64,000 nt of DNA from the NCBI GenBank assembly GCA_015499995.1, contig JADNRV010000044.1, positions 186,001 through 250,000 of the forward strand, in the 5' to 3' direction. The notes beneath the pieces were generated by a model that did no database searches, was not told the origin of the DNA, and saw only the letters and a list, made by a program, of their open reading frames with translations. How positions within the stretch are numbered: the stretch's first letter is position 1; every line of letters starts with the position of its first letter. The stretch is from Flammula alnicola (lineage: Eukaryota; Basidiomycota; Agaricomycetes; Agaricales; Strophariaceae). A program made the translations under genes and the position numbers. Shown piece by piece: positions 10,416 through 23,545 of the stretch.

Positions 10416-12909
10416 CTAACTCTTAGCTCCATACGCATTACCATTGCCGGTCAACTCAGCCTGCCTCTCTAATGACTGAGGAGCATCAAGGGGTTCCATG
10501 ATAACCTCTACCAGCTGGATCTTGCTCGCAGCAGCAAAGGAAGGATTGTTGAGGAGGTTGTCGAGCTCGTGCTTGCTGTTAACGGTGAAACTCTCGGTTT
10601 CGTGTTTACCGCCGTCGTTGAGAGCTTCTAACAAAGACGACCACTTCCAGTCGGCGATGTCGTTGTATTTTCTGGCACAGACAATAAAAATCGGAGCTGG
10701 AAGCATAATGAAAGGAAGAACGCACCGATGTTTTCCGTGAATGTATCGCTCAATTGAATATCCCTTGTTGTTGAGGACGAAGATGATGGGCTTCAAACCT
10801 TTCCTGATCATCGGCGATAACTCTTGGACTGTGAGTTGGCTGAAGAGTTGATGAGCGACAAAGACGAGAGGCAAGTAGCGCGATGATACGTACATGCTTC
10901 CATCACCAACGAACAGTATAACACGGTCCCTCCCAACATCGCGGGCAGCCAATGCCGCACCGAGGCAACTACCTGAATGCAATATAACGATAAGGACAAG
11001 TTCACGGCTTTTGTTCGAAAAGGCTGACCGACAGACCACCCAATACTGCCCCAGAGGATCTGACTGAGCAGCACAGAATCGGCAGGCAGAGGAACATCCA
11101 AGATACCAAAATTGGCCGTGCCTGTAAAAATTCCTTAGAAGACACACAAAAAAGAAAATTGGCGTAATACACACCAGTCTCCGTAACGATGATGTCTTTT
11201 GGCTTGAAGAAGAAACCAACACGAGGCCAGAACCAGAGATGAGAGATAATGGTATTATCTTCCTCCGGCAACTTGTTAATAAACGGGGGCACTTCGATCT
11301 TCTCTAAAGTAGAGCGGAAGTGTTGAAGTCGCTGAGTGAGTTTTGGAAGCAAGTGCTTCATTCCAATGTCATCGAATCTTGCATATTGCACTTGAATATA
11401 GTTGGAATGCAGCTGCCAGGATAGTCAGATGCTAGAAGATGGAATGTAGGGAAAATCGACATACTTCGATACGTCGCTGAGTCGGGATGTTATATGAGAA
11501 GTTGCCGGTGTTAAAATCACTTGCTAAGGAACCAATGGAAAGAATGAGTTTGGCGTTTTCGACCTTCTCTTTGATAGTATTATGTGTCAGGGTTCCAACA
11601 TAAATCTGTTGAAAATATTACGGATGCGCGCAAACCTAGAAAACCAAGAAAGAAACATACCCCTCCATAACGGTTGTAATTCTCGTCAACGGCGGTCTTG
11701 CCCATGGGGGCGGCGTAGACGGGGAACCCGGTCTCCTCCAGAAGGGCGGCCACCTCCTTACGGACGCCATGTCGGATGACACATGCATCCACGAGAACTA
11801 TGGCATCTCCCTTAGCTTCTTCGACGAGTTTGTGAATTTGGTCGATAACAAAATCCTCAGTTTGAGGGTCATTAAGAGGAGGAGCTGGTGACAGCGGAAT
11901 AAGTAACCGTTCGGACGATATTTCTTGATAGACCAAATCAGTCGGAAGGGTAATATAAACAGGGCGAGCCTGACTTGGGTATTAGAATAGAAGTCGTCGC
12001 ATATTCTGATAGTCTCACCTTAGTGATGCACTCTGTTATCGCGCTATCGATCTGGGAGGCAGCATCTGATTTGTTCGTGAGATGGGCCTGATGGATGACG
12101 AATAGAGAAGCGGCTTTTTGATACGCGTCAAATCTGAACAACGGTAGATTAGATATCGTTGTTCGCAAGCAATGAGCAAATGTACTTACCTGCCATCGCC
12201 AAGGGTATGATGCAAAAGCGGTCGTGTTTTCTGCTGGAGAGTGCTAGGGACACCAGCAATGTGTAGAACAGGCACCATTTCAGAGAAAGCTAATAGAAAT
12301 GTGAGTTTGAGAGGAAGGAAAGATGGCAAGTCGACATACCGCCCGCAATGCCATTGATAGCAGATAGTTCGCCCACACCAAAGCTGTAAAGGATAAGAAT
12401 ATGTAAGACACGCCTTCACATCTTGATATGCGGATGATGTACGTGGTAGTAACAACTCCCAAGGAGCCCTCCTTAATCCGAGCATAACCGTCGGCCGCAT
12501 ATGCTGCATTGAGTTCATTGCTTAAACGGGATGTCAAATTGCGAATAATCTTGGACATGAGAAGGCTCCGCACCAATTACCAACCCAATCGATTTGAGGG
12601 TGGTCTTCGACTAGATCCTAACACCGCGAAGCGACCGTTAGACCATAGGCTAATATCAGAGCATCCCAGATTTACCAAGAAGCCTAGGTTAAAGTCTCCG
12701 GGAAGGCCAAACATTGCCTGTTACACGATATCAACCATCGTCGAAGGCACACAGAAAACAGAGCTTACAGTTACTCCCAGCTGCGCTAGACGAGTAAGCA
12801 AGTAGCTCCCAATAGTAACGTTCTCTGTGCCAGTTTTGACTTGGAGAGTCTGTAGCTCCAAGCGAAGGCGGTCGACTTCGGCGACGAGGGAGTCCCTACG
12901 ACTTGTCAT
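10416..12909 (-). CDS. PDC1: Pyruvate decarboxylase
   Basis: Thiamine-diphosphate enzyme that converts pyruvate to acetaldehyde and CO2, the committed step of ethanolic fermentation, in the cytosol. N-terminal TPP (pyr) domain: [31 protein letters not shown] (with the catalytic Glu of the NCNE motif), then [20 protein letters not shown] with the paired catalytic His residues. Middle domain: [21 protein letters not shown]-terminal PP domain: [20 protein letters not shown] followed by FVLNN, the GDG-X(n)-NN Mg-TPP motif. The many short introns all rejoin in phase, including 42- and 44-nt exons around 12,600-12,730. The protein ends at NGNAYGAKS. Start: the ATG at 12,909 follows a TATA box by about 60 nt; an in-frame ATG at 12,957 is possible but lies too close to the TATA box. 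The first residues form a short Leu-heptad stretch ([16 protein letters not shown]). Gene symbol follows the yeast orthologue group. Confidence 0.95.
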
Positions 12910-12967
12910 CGTGAAAGGGTTGTTGTGTGTAGAGTTGGGTAACGAAGGAAAGAGCAAAGCTCTCAGG

Positions 12968-12974
12968 TTATATA
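12968..12974 (-). promoter_or_regulatory. TATA box of pyruvate decarboxylase
   Basis: TATATAA on the minus strand, about 60 nt upstream of the chosen ATG. This spacing is typical for strongly expressed fungal glycolytic and fermentative genes. Confidence 0.6.
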
Positions 12975-13250
12975 GTGAATTTGCAAGATACTCCTTTGTC
13001 TCAACAATTGCATCAGGTCTCGGTTTGTCTGGATCGATGACGAATTGGTGACTGCCATTGGACTGCTATTTTAAAATCTAGGGGTTGCGCCGCATGGCGT
13101 TGATAACAAATCGCCTTCTTGGAACGGGCACTTTACTGGTGAATCGCTAATGAGTACATATGTGGTGATTCTCAAAGGTTCTGCGAATCGGCGGCGACTT
13201 ATTCGGAGACTCAGACAGATACTAATAGAGGCCGGATTTGGGATCACGAA

Positions 13251-13276
13251 CCACGTGCTTGGAAGGGAGCACGTGG
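13251..13276. promoter_or_regulatory. Perfect inverted repeat carrying two CACGTG E-boxes
   Basis: CCACGTGCT (13,251-13,259) and AGCACGTGG (13,268-13,276) are exact reverse complements separated by 8 nt. Each arm contains the bHLH-type site CACGTG. It sits in the divergent promoter between pyruvate decarboxylase (-) and the CK1-like kinase (+), about 340 nt from the first and 310 nt from the second start codon. Known: bHLH factors bind CACGTG. Inferred: control of one or both genes. Confidence 0.55.
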
Positions 13277-13584
13277 TCGACGCGTTTTGAACAGCCGTAG
13301 TTGAGAATCGAGATCGTGAACACTGCCTTTTCATCTTCAACACTGTTCGTGGGTTGATTCTATCCCAGTACCCATCCTACTACTTGAAAAACGTTTAGAA
13401 GATCCAAACACTCACATCCTACATCTTGCTATCACGTCGGGGACTATTTCAACGACAAATTACGCTCGCTTCGCACATCAAACAAGCATCCTGGCTGTTT
13501 GTCTTGTTATTGGACGCGTCGTTCAAACCTTCGTGGTTCAAAATTTGGCGGACTCGCTCTATCCTTTGAGATCGCTCATTGACA

Positions 13585-15709
13585 ATGGCCAATTCTTCTC
13601 ATTCTAATTCTGAGGATTACGACTCAGAGGGCACTGGATCAGAAGCAAGTGTAGACGCACCACCACCAACAATCCCAGCGGTAATCGCCAATTGGTGGTT
13701 GAACGATAATCTAGGATCAGGCTATTCAGGTGTGTAACCTAGGCTCTGAAATATTTTCACGGCTCATTTCGACCATTTCGACCTTCAGGATCTATTTTTC
13801 GAGCAACTCACCTTCACACTCGCCAAGTGGTCGCCCTCAAGATCCAATATGTCAACCACGAATGCCCAACAAACCGATATGAAAGGCATCTTTACCCATT
13901 ACTACAAGGTGGTGTAGGAATGCCGAATCTTTATGCCTCTGGCGTCCAAGGGGCATGGGATTACCTTGCCATTGATCTGCTGGGCTCTAGTCTTGACAGT
14001 ATATATCGGCGGAGCGGAAAGGACACAATGGATTTGAGAAGTGTATGCTCGATCGCTATCCAAGTCGTGAGTTGTCTTCCTCTTATCCCGGCATACATGG
14101 CGCCAATGTGCAGGACGCTCCTAGATCTTGCGCCTGCAATTTATGCATCATCGTGGGGTATTGCACAGGGACATTCAACTGGGTAACTGTGTTATCGGCC
14201 TACCGCCCAACGAGAAGACCATCTACATGATCGACTTTGGGTTCTCCAAGCGATACATTGACCAATACACTGGGCGACACATTCCTGACAGTAAGGTCAA
14301 GCGTGATTTTATTGGAAATTACTGGTTTAGGTATTTATTTCCTTGTAACTCTCTCTCACAGGACTCAAGTCTTCGGTAGTTCAGTAAATGTCCATTGTCG
14401 TGGAAAGGGTACGAGTCTTGTCAACAGTGCTTAATTCATACGATATTCAACGCCTTCTCATTAGTGCCATCACGGCGAGATGATCTGGAAGCAGCAGCAC
14501 TCATGTTCATCCACCTTCTGACGCCTAGAGGCCTGAGTTGGACAAGAAATGGCGTTCCAAAGACAACTGATGCTCACAACCGGTTGAAGGCCGAAAAACG
14601 CAAGGCAACACCTGAATCTCTTTGCAGAGGTCTACCAATAGAATTTGAAGAATTCTTGGCCTACACGAGAAGATTGAACTTCAAGGAATGTCCGGACTAC
14701 GAGCACTGGGCACAGAAATTCCGGGATCTGGCGATAGAGGAGGGATTCACCAATGTCGACGAATTCATTTGGCCGCCGCCAATACCTGCTGTCAGTGCAT
14801 GTGTCTGAATGTATCCTAAAACTGTCTAAAATCGTTAATTCACATTCACAGGCTCCTCCAATGAGGACTATCAATACACCATTGAGAGCCCGCACACCAG
14901 CTGTTCCACGCGACGAAATGGCCGACATCCTCAACGACCTCACTAATCTCAACCTCGGCGCCAAGCCCATTCTCGGAGACCGGACAAATGTTCAAGAGGC
15001 CTTCCGGAAAGCCAAGGAAGAGGCTAAAATCGACTCGAGCAAGCAAGCGACCCGTGGTGAGGGCTCAGGTGGCAGAGAGACCATTGTCATTAGCAGTGGG
15101 TCGGAAGGTGGCAATCGTGCACCTGCCCGGTTCCTGCCCTCCAAGCCATTCCGCTTGAACCAGCTGGCCGATCGGGCCTCGAATGCAACGGATAACGCGG
15201 CGTTGGCACAGCTCGTGCGAGAATTCAAGGATGTCCTCCAGATGAACAGTTCAAGGACGTTGACGAAGGAGGCATTTTATTTCTTGGATGTGCTTTACAA
15301 ACAGCTAGATGATCCTTCTGTCTTCGTTAAGCCTACGCGGTGCGTGCCTTTCATCAAGAGTGTTGAGCATGAGTCTGACGCATTGGATTCGTCAAACCTT
15401 TCAGGCCTTCGAGGCAACACTCTTTCAACGCGATAGTGCCGGAGAAAGAGCCAACGCACATCAAGCTAGGCGTTGTGGCGCGTCTGAGAATGGAGGTGCA
15501 GCATAGTCCGAGCAACAAGGCGCTGGCCGCCATGGTTGCTGATTTTGCCAAAGTCACAAATAAAAGCACAGGACGAACGGTTACGAAGGCACGTCCTTCC
15601 GCCTGTAATTTATCGTATGCGACCCCCCACTGATGTCGCTTTTGTTCCCTCGTAGGATGGATTCGCATTTTTGGATGGACTTTGCGAGCGGCTCAAGGTA
15701 CTGCAATGA
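13585..15709 (+). CDS. Casein-kinase-1-like serine/threonine kinase with C-terminal extension
   Basis: Protein kinase of the CK1 group. Eight exons join in phase: 13,585-13,729; 13,789-14,066; 14,125-14,330; 14,380-14,408; 14,465-14,790; 14,852-15,339; 15,405-15,588; 15,656-15,709, giving 569 residues. Kinase parts seen: glycine-rich LGSGYSGSIFRA, ATP-binding Lys in VVALKIQ, catalytic loop LHRDIQLGN, DFG in MIDFGFSKRYID, and CK1-type SRRDDLEAAALMFIHLL and GLSWTRNGVPKT. The kinase region ends at EFIWPPP. A tail of about 240 residues follows, with a Ser/Gly-rich stretch and a final conserved block (GRTVTK, DGFAFLDGLCERL). A HRDIQ loop rather than HRDIKP is usual for this basidiomycete subgroup. 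The last intron appears to use a GC donor. Targets cannot be inferred. Confidence 0.9.
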
Positions 15710-16511
15710 ACACCTAGCCCCTTCTTTTCTTTTCTTCGACTTGGAGAGGGGTGCTTGTAGAGGCTACTTTTGAGAAAGGATCTTCCTGATATTGCATATA
15801 CGGACAGCAGATATACAATGCAACACTAGAAATGTAAAAATGTAAATACTACCAAGGATGTTGTTATTCCGAACGACGTTTCGCGTTCAGTCAGATCAAC
15901 GGGCGATATCGATGAGATTGTCCTGACATGATTCACAGCTTCAGCTTACACAGTAATTCTGGACCTGAGCGCTGTTCATATTGCGACACAGACCTCGCGA
16001 ATTACTCCAGGAGCAGCACTGTTTCTCTGGGTCCGAAGTTGTGCGTGAACATCGAATTATCCGAGAAAAAGGCGAGTTGTCACATCTTCTTTCGCCAATT
16101 CTCAGGCTCGCCGCTGGACCTTGCTCGAGACCTTCCTAGGCTTCGGCTATTTTTAAAAATAATAATAATAATAAAAGGACGAAGAGACGAAGTTGAGAAA
16201 GGAGTCGAGGATTCGCGCTGGAGGTAGCATCGACATTGACAGGTAACATCCATGTTGTCTCTGGCCAGAAGATTGAACTTTCCTGCACTGCTACAAAGTT
16301 GTTGCACTACTATGACATTCAAGGGGTGTTCATTGAATTGGCATTGAAGATTCCAAGTTCATTCACGATCTGCCTAAGATTCAATACAGAGTTCAATGAA
16401 TAATAATATCTCTATGTTATAATACATATTAAGAGCAGTTCAAACGACATGGAGGTGATGGTATATACTTAACCATTGGGTATTGATGATTTTTATTTTT
16501 TGTCCTGGCAT
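15710..16511. other. Convergent intergenic region, 0.8 kb
   Basis: 3' flanks of the CK1-like kinase and the anion transporter. Holds an (AAT)n tract near 16,158-16,175 and AT-rich sequence near 16,390-16,500. Open frames at 15,928 and 16,322 have no recognisable content. Confidence 0.55.
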
Positions 16512-18253
16512 CTAATATAAAACGACCATTTCAGCAGTGACTACCGCTAAGCCTATCACGGTCATCATCAAAATCGGCAATGAATTCCAGAAAGCAAATG
16601 TCGTCTGCTTTATTGTGATGCCTTTTTGTCCCAATATTGATTTCCAGAGAAGTCCTGCAAGGCTGGCAGAAAACGTGAAGCTAATAGCACCCACATTACT
16701 TGACACCGCCAGTGCGATTGCTGCTGCTCTCGCGCTACTCGCCGGAAAGTCGGGTGCTGCGTGAACGACTTTTGTCAGAAGGATGGTTGCGCCGATGTTC
16801 GTGCCCGCGACGTTGCATAGAATGACCCCGAGAACGCCGATGAGCCAGATAGTGGGTATCATTTGGCGGTGTGATGCTTTAACGAGCCATGTTGCAAACA
16901 CGTCTATCCAACCTTGACGTGCAAGGCCTTCGATAAGGATGAATTGTGAGAAGGCGAAGGGAATAAGGCCGAATGGTAATCTTGGGAGCGCAGTGAAGAA
17001 CGTGGGGAAATGGGCGGATAAGGATCTGTAGATTAAGTCGAATTTCTCTCTCTGTTTCGTGAGAAGTTGAGGTTCAGTCGAGACCGTGGATAAACTTTGG
17101 GAGGATGGAGACACAGTTTCAGGAGGTACAGGCTTTTCAGTGGTAAGAGGTTGTTTCGATGTCGTAGTGGCACTGGAGTCAAACGTGGATGGGCGTTCGA
17201 TATCTTCAGGCATTGTCATGGCCCTTTTCAATGCGGAAGCCACGACCTCTTCTTCAGCAATGGCTTCAGAAACATTCTTTTCCTCAAATTTGGGAATACG
17301 TCCTGTAGAATAGCGATAATGATCCCAGGAGAGATCGAAGATAAACTTAACCCCGGCAAACGGCAAGACGATCTTCCACACATCGATATGAAAGAAACTG
17401 ACGACGATGACGACGATAAGGCAGGTTGCAAGCAAAGCGCCGCCAAAGCATGCGCCGACAGGATCCCGAAGTACTTCTCGAACATTGAGTTTTCCTGTCG
17501 CATTTAATTTCGCTGGCACATGTCGAGGACTGCGGAACTGGAAAGCGAGAGCAGCGTAAGCAGCGATACTGCAAGCAAGGAAGGGGAGGATGGTATATGC
17601 CGTAAATGCCGCATTGTTGATCCGGAAGCCTTCGCAGATGACAACATTTGTCGGATTTCCAACAAAGAGGACCATGCTAGCTGTGTTAGCTGCCGCAAAC
17701 TCCGAAATGAGCCACGCCATAGGTTCAAGGTTGGTCGCCGCTGTGTAATACACGAGGAACGCCGTTCCTGACAGAATAACGGGGTCATTTCCCACCACCA
17801 TGCTAATGCAGGTGAGGAGGAGGTAGAAATATAGATATAATTTTCGGCCATTATTGCCTCCTTTATTGCTGACCCAGAAGGCGGCGGCTTGAAGGATCCC
17901 TGATACGTCTAGAGTGATGGCCATGTAGGCCAGAGAGATAAATAGGATCAGAATATTATAGGGCTTGATGCTGTCTATTCGTTTCTCAAGTGTTTAGATT
18001 TAAGGCTGGTCATTCTAAATGTCGAGGACATACCTGTCCCAACGATCCCATCGCGAATTTGAGATGCTCCGATGCATTGAGCCGCCCATAGAATAGCTAT
18101 GGCTATAATCGGAGCGCTCATAAGTCCAATCGTGAAGCGGGTCCGTCCAAGAAGAGGTAGGCGAACATGGAACGACACAGGATGAATAACGAATATCGTC
18201 GAAAGGAAGAAAAACACCAGAGTGACGATCGAAAATCGGTCGATCTCTGACAT
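16512..18253 (-). CDS. ArsB/NhaD/CitM-family (ion transporter superfamily) membrane transporter
   Basis: A polytopic membrane carrier of 560 residues in two exons (18,253-18,034 and 17,974-16,512; 59-nt intron). It has about ten hydrophobic segments in two halves, separated by a hydrophilic Ser/Thr/Pro-rich loop of about 110 residues (around TTTSKQPLTTEKPVPPETVS). Family motifs include GNDPVILSGTAFLVYY, MVLFVGNPTNVVI and, in the second half, LCNVAGTNIGATILLTKVV and VSSNVGAISFTFSASLAGLLW. The paired N-P-T / G-T-N hairpins are the ion-binding re-entrant loops known from this superfamily. Fungal members are annotated as arsenite, dicarboxylate or Na+/H+ exchangers. The substrate is not determinable here. 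Start: MSEIDRF immediately precedes the first membrane segment. Confidence 0.88.
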
Positions 18254-20665
18254 CGTGCGGCGTTGGTGTGGCGTTGCTTCTTGCGTATGATATGAGGCGT
18301 CGTAAGGTAGCGTCGTGAGTGATGGGAGAAGATTCTCGAGTTTTTCTTTGAGACTTGCGAAATGGTGAATAACTTTGGCTTTATAGAGTTCAAGCTGAAC
18401 GTGGCATAGCAACCGGCGGCCCTTCGAATGGCTAACAAATGAGAGTCAATTAGGGATACTTAATAGCGGCGTTGTTGTTGTTGGAGAAAGACTCGCCTTG
18501 TGTGTATGTGGGCAAGACTCAAGAGCAGTGTAATGTCATAGCCCACAAAAAAGCATGCCACTGAGGGGTGGGGACCAGGTCACCAGGCACCTATTGTGTA
18601 CTTCAGGGACATGGTCCACGTGGGAAGATATCATACATCTCCATCGGGAAGGTAGTAGTGAGGCTGTGCCTCGAAGACTAGATCGGTCATTGCGGCCTGC
18701 TTACAACACAGTCACCAAGTTTATGGGAAGGCTTGGTGCCCAGCTAACTTTCTTTGATAGACGCCCGTCAACTTGCGATGAAAGGCTTTTTCAACCTCTG
18801 GCGCTGAAGGCACCCACAAGGCATAATAAGCATCTTCAACCACGACCTGGCGATATGTGCGACCCACGGTTGCTTCTGGAAATCAACCTGTGCAAATTTC
18901 ATCCCCTCTGCCCTGTTCCCCAGCGCCCTACGAGCAGAGGTAAGTGCTGTGTATTCCATTTATCGTTCTGAGTTTCGAAATTGAGGAATCTCTCTATTTC
19001 CGGCAGCCACGGATTGCTGGTCTTATTGTATCTTGCCCGCAGGCGCCGGATATGCCCGTAGCGGTCCTGCAAGTGCAGTAGGCGCAAGGAAAAATTCTAT
19101 CTTCATTTTGAATTCTTTATGCAACGCAGTTATGTGCGTGCTTGGATCGTAATTGGCCTATATCTAGAAGGAATTTTCGCCGCTTGCACCTCTCAAAGCT
19201 CTACTGGTTCCGATACCATCACTCTCGCCATCTCTTACTATTTGAATGGATTTTGGCATATATATACACAGCCGAGCTATTCTTCTTTCCTCGTAGTTGA
19301 ATCGGATGGCATCATGCTATGAGGAGCACGCTCGGCCTGGGGCCAAAGGCGATCGTGAGCTTCATATATCGTGATCCGAAGGGCACATCACATATATCGC
19401 AGTCTGGCTAGGAGAGACTAATCGTGAGCTTCTTTTAAAATCCTATTGCTGTAGAACGAAGCTAATTGTTTCCAAGATCTTACCATCACATTGACTTTCA
19501 TTCGCTTGCAGAATAGCGATTCGATTCATATGAGCGCCGTCTCCTGATTCTTACACCGCGTCCTCTGCTCCATTGAAATTCAGTGAAATATCTACCCCTG
19601 GGTAGGTCTGCATCGCCATTTGATTATTGTCTCTGTATACTATATGAAATACAATTACGTCTGACCCGTCTGGCCTCAAATTTCAAACGCAGGACCTGCT
19701 GGCCCTAGCTATAGTTTATGTCGGGATTTATGATTCAATTAATTCATTTCTTTCCAGATTTACGTCCACCGTTTTGGACCTTCTCTCCGTGAATCTTGCA
19801 GAGGATCAAAGAGAGTTCATGGATGTGGGATTATTGTCTACCATCCTCACAAGGATCTTCCGATGACCACGGCTCCCTATCTGCACGCGGCGAGCGTATT
19901 CGTTTTCCTGGTAAGGGTCTCTCTTACCCTAGCAAATTCATCTTTGACCAGGCCAAAGCGTTTATTGAATTTCCAATGGCAAAGCATTTTCCAAGTATCG
20001 CAGGATCCAGGATTCGTGCTGTTGACGTTCATGTTGGCAGTGATGTATGATCAGCACACGACAGCAATGGTGAATCTATATTCACATATGTGGCGTCGGT
20101 CCAATTGTAAATCACTCTGATGCAGGGCGCATCATATACACTACTGTCCGCTCTCCTTTTTCGCTGAATGGTCATCTCATACGCCAGCGGCCACACACAA
20201 AAAAATCCACTTGCGAGGATTACCAGGATAATGCGCATTTAATGGAGCGGGAATATGCAAGCCTCCTAACCGAAGCTAAGCGTCTTGAAAACAGGTCGAA
20301 GGTAATATCTGCGCGATCTGGAGGGTGCACACACATTTATAGACCATGCTCTGTTGATCATGAGCCATTTCTAGTGTTGGACTGGAATGTTACTTCAATG
20401 ATTTGTCCCTCGTCTTTTCTCTTGCCCATTTTACTTAGCCGAGCGCGATTGCATGTGTAGTTCCAGTGTACCTTGTAATGCTATTACAAGGCTGCATGGT
20501 GGTTACTTGTATTATAATAGGTGGTACATCATCCAAATAGTCCGGATTTGTTTTGAAAGTGGTTGGTGGTCTTGTCGACATATTTTAACATACGTGTGGA
20601 TACTTATAGGCAATGGGCAACATGGAAATTACGAGAATAGATAACAGTAAATACAACATTGATGA
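18254..20665. other. 2.4 kb without a confident gene; possible relic near 18.77-19.09 kb
   Basis: Minus-strand frames at 19,087-18,899 (with LLHLQDRYGHIRRLRARYN) and 18,959-18,768 look protein-like. They do not join into a gene and match nothing I recognise. The rest is AT-rich with short open frames on both strands. No repeat borders or RNA genes were recognised. Confidence 0.4.
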
Positions 20666-21809
20666 TTACGATGAGGATGTGTCGAGCGCCCGTTTTCCTC
20701 CATCACGGAAGATTCCCAATGCCTCCCAAGCTTTTCCAGATGTAACACTCTCACGAGCGAGGTTTGTACCCTCTATGAAATCTTTTGCAACACCGGCCAC
20801 CACCAGCAATGCAGATGCATTCAACAAGACGAAATCCAGGACAGGCACAAGGTTTTCTGGGAGCTTGTCACCTGAAGTGAGAAGGATCTTGAACGTGTCC
20901 GCGTTCTCCTGTGGGCTCCCTCCTGCAACAGATGAAAGTGGATGGACGGGAAGCCCAAAGTCTTCCGGCTTCAACACCTTGGCTGTAACCTTCCCATCCT
21001 TGAGCTCCCATACGTGGGTAGGACCAGCGCAACTGATCTCATCGAGCCGTTCGAAGCCACACACGACCAGCGCACGCTCGACGCCTCCTTCGCTCAGGGA
21101 ATGAGCGAATGTTGGCCCAATTTCGGGCTCTGCAACACCGAGTACCATGCCCCGTGGACGAGCGGGGTTAATGAGGGGTCCGAGAACGTTGAACATGGTG
21201 CGGAACGGCAGAGCTTTGCGGTAGGGTGCGATGGAAGCCATGGCGGGGTGATAGTGGGGTGCGAGGATGAAGGTAAAGGGAATACGCGGGATGGGCATAG
21301 GCGTTCCCGGTGTAGGCGCGGTGAAGAGACAATCCAGTGATTCCAGGAGATCCGCAGAACCCGAGGAGGATGTCGACGCTCGACTGCCATGCTGGTATTG
21401 AGATTAGTACATTGTGAGATAACATGAAAAATCGAGTGCATACCTTGATTACCCTCGCGCCCGCTCCAGCAGCTACGATCGCGGCCGTTGTGCTCACATT
21501 GAACAAGTTATATCCATCACCACCCGTTCCGACGATATCAACGACAAAATCCCCCTCGAGATCTTGAACAGCAGCTTTCAAGGCTCTCTCGCGAAGCACG
21601 CTCGCTGCTGCTGCCAATGAATCCGGTCGTCTCTCTACACGATGGATATGCAGCGCCGTCAGGAATGCTCCGATCTGTGCAGGATGCAGCACGTCGGGTG
21701 TGAACAAGTGGTTAAGCGCCTCCTTGAGATCGTCGGGGCCGAAGTATTCCGGGGTCTGCACGAGCTTGTCCAGCAACGGGCGAAAGGATTGTGCGGTATA
21801 ATCTGACAT
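20666..21809 (-). CDS. TRP4: Anthranilate phosphoribosyltransferase
   Basis: Transfers the phosphoribosyl group from PRPP to anthranilate, the second step of the Trp-specific branch, in the cytosol. Two exons (21,809-21,444 and 21,391-20,666; 52-nt intron) encode 363 residues, a normal length. Motifs: PRPP-binding DIVGTGGDGYNLFNVSTTAA, then HGSRASTSSSGSADLLESL after the intron (HGNRAS/SGSAD family motif), then APHYHPAM, RTMFNVLGPLINPA and the C-terminal block MVLGV...ALVVCGFERLDEIS. The HGSRAS form has Ser where Asn is common. Start: the ATG of MSDYTAQSFRPLLDKLV, whose following residues match the usual N-terminal helix. The gene stands alone, as in other fungi. Regulation is not evident. Confidence 0.95.
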
Positions 21810-23545
21810 GTGGGGGCAGTTGGGTATGTTAGATGAGAGTTTGGAGAGGATATGACAAGCCTGTATGCTGAAGGAAAGTTCAAAATGTGCTTTATATCCC
21901 AGGCAAGCGGACACAAATCCGATACAAACTTACTCCGAGTTACCGACGCCTTTCCGTTCTGCCATTGCGGCAAAATACGCATACCCGCTGATGCATACTC
22001 GGACGAGAGTCGAGATATAACGTTCCTTGAAATGTTAGAGTTGATGGAAAACCACGATTGGGCCTGGAGAAAAGTAACTACGAAACTAGCGGCAACAACA
22101 AGTAGTAGTACGTGTATATATCATCTCGGTCAGGGTCGTTCTTGCTCATGCTCCGTAATTTCGAGTTCCTCAAACGAATGGTGTGATAAAGCGCCAGCGT
22201 AGACTATGGGGTATACTTATGGCTTACATAGTCCATGGCAAACATCTAGATTCTAGTACCGTGTTCACTGTTCAGTAAGGTTCATACATATTACTGCAGA
22301 CTGCAGCAAATGACACAGCGAAGTGCGGTCGTGCGAAAATCTATTCTTATTTACATAAGCGATGCCGAATGCGATCGGTCCTCACGCGACACCCAAACTT
22401 CAAACCATAACCATTGGCCGCGTGTTTCGACTCTCGAGTCCTCTCGAATTTGAACCTGTTCACGCTGGAAAATGTTTATACACCACATATCTCGCTTCCG
22501 TGCTCCTCGCGCTTGAACCTTGCCTCAGTTCCGACGTGGAAACATAATAAGTCATATCGTTGCAACTTGAACTTGTGGTACAAGAGGACACGGGGTCAAC
22601 CGGGGTCAGCCATGTCATACTATACATATGCAGGCAGCGCGATTCCGTCTCTTTGTGACGTAGACTTTTTCTCCTTGTGATCTTCCTTGAATGATAAAGT
22701 TGCTTACCTTTCTGTCCTTCAGGAAGAGCAGGAAGTTTGCATGATTTCTGAATGTTGCCGACTCTATTCATAACAAAGTATTCCCATTGATCATCAAACA
22801 ATCTCAGCCATATTTGCAACCCAAAGCCCAGCAGCTGCATATTTTGAGCTATCTTAGAGCTTCGTTCCGAAACCAGATGGATAAGATGTGATTTTTCGCA
22901 GCAAGCATACAGACATTCGCCTCTTAATACTGCCCCGAGTGGCGTCCATAAGGAATCCTGCTCCTTTTACTTCCCACTCACAGTCATATTTCTCCGCTAC
23001 TACGCCTAAAGTTCCTTCTACGCTCGTTTATCCGACTCCCCTGGGATATCTCATACGACCCAATAGCTCTAGGTCGATGGGTACAACGGCAAAGCTCCTC
23101 TATCTCTGCGTCTTACCATGCGCTTGAGTTTGAGGTAAGTTTCCTACATTGATCATGTGCAGCCTCCAACTCAAAAATCACGCAGCTGTTTGACTGCGGC
23201 GAAATGCCATTCATGATTTGAGATAGAATCCTAATTTTGGTAATCATATTCCATACTGTGTTCCTGTCTGAAGTCACAAATGGCTATTATTAACTGATTT
23301 GTCCCTCTTCTTCCCAAGGTGGAACTCCAGGGTGTTTAGTGGCGCGTGCTCGTCTCAGAATACGACCAACCATTCCCGCGTCCATACCCAAGATGGTTTA
23401 TCTCGTCCATCGACCATGCGATATACTTCCATCTTCAATTCATCCAATACAGGATCGGCACGGCACATACCCTTTCCCTGGTACCTGAATATCCGGGGGT
23501 CCGCTTACAATTACTGTAGGACACACCGGTTTGAAAATGGTGGCA
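21810..23545. other. 1.7 kb divergent intergenic region
   Basis: Lies between TRP4 (-) and the first S53 peptidase (+). Frames at 21,852-22,202 and 22,888-23,127 have no recognisable domain or partner exons. An ATATCCGGG motif at 23,489-23,497, also present upstream of the second S53 gene, precedes the TATA box of the S53 gene. Confidence 0.5.
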
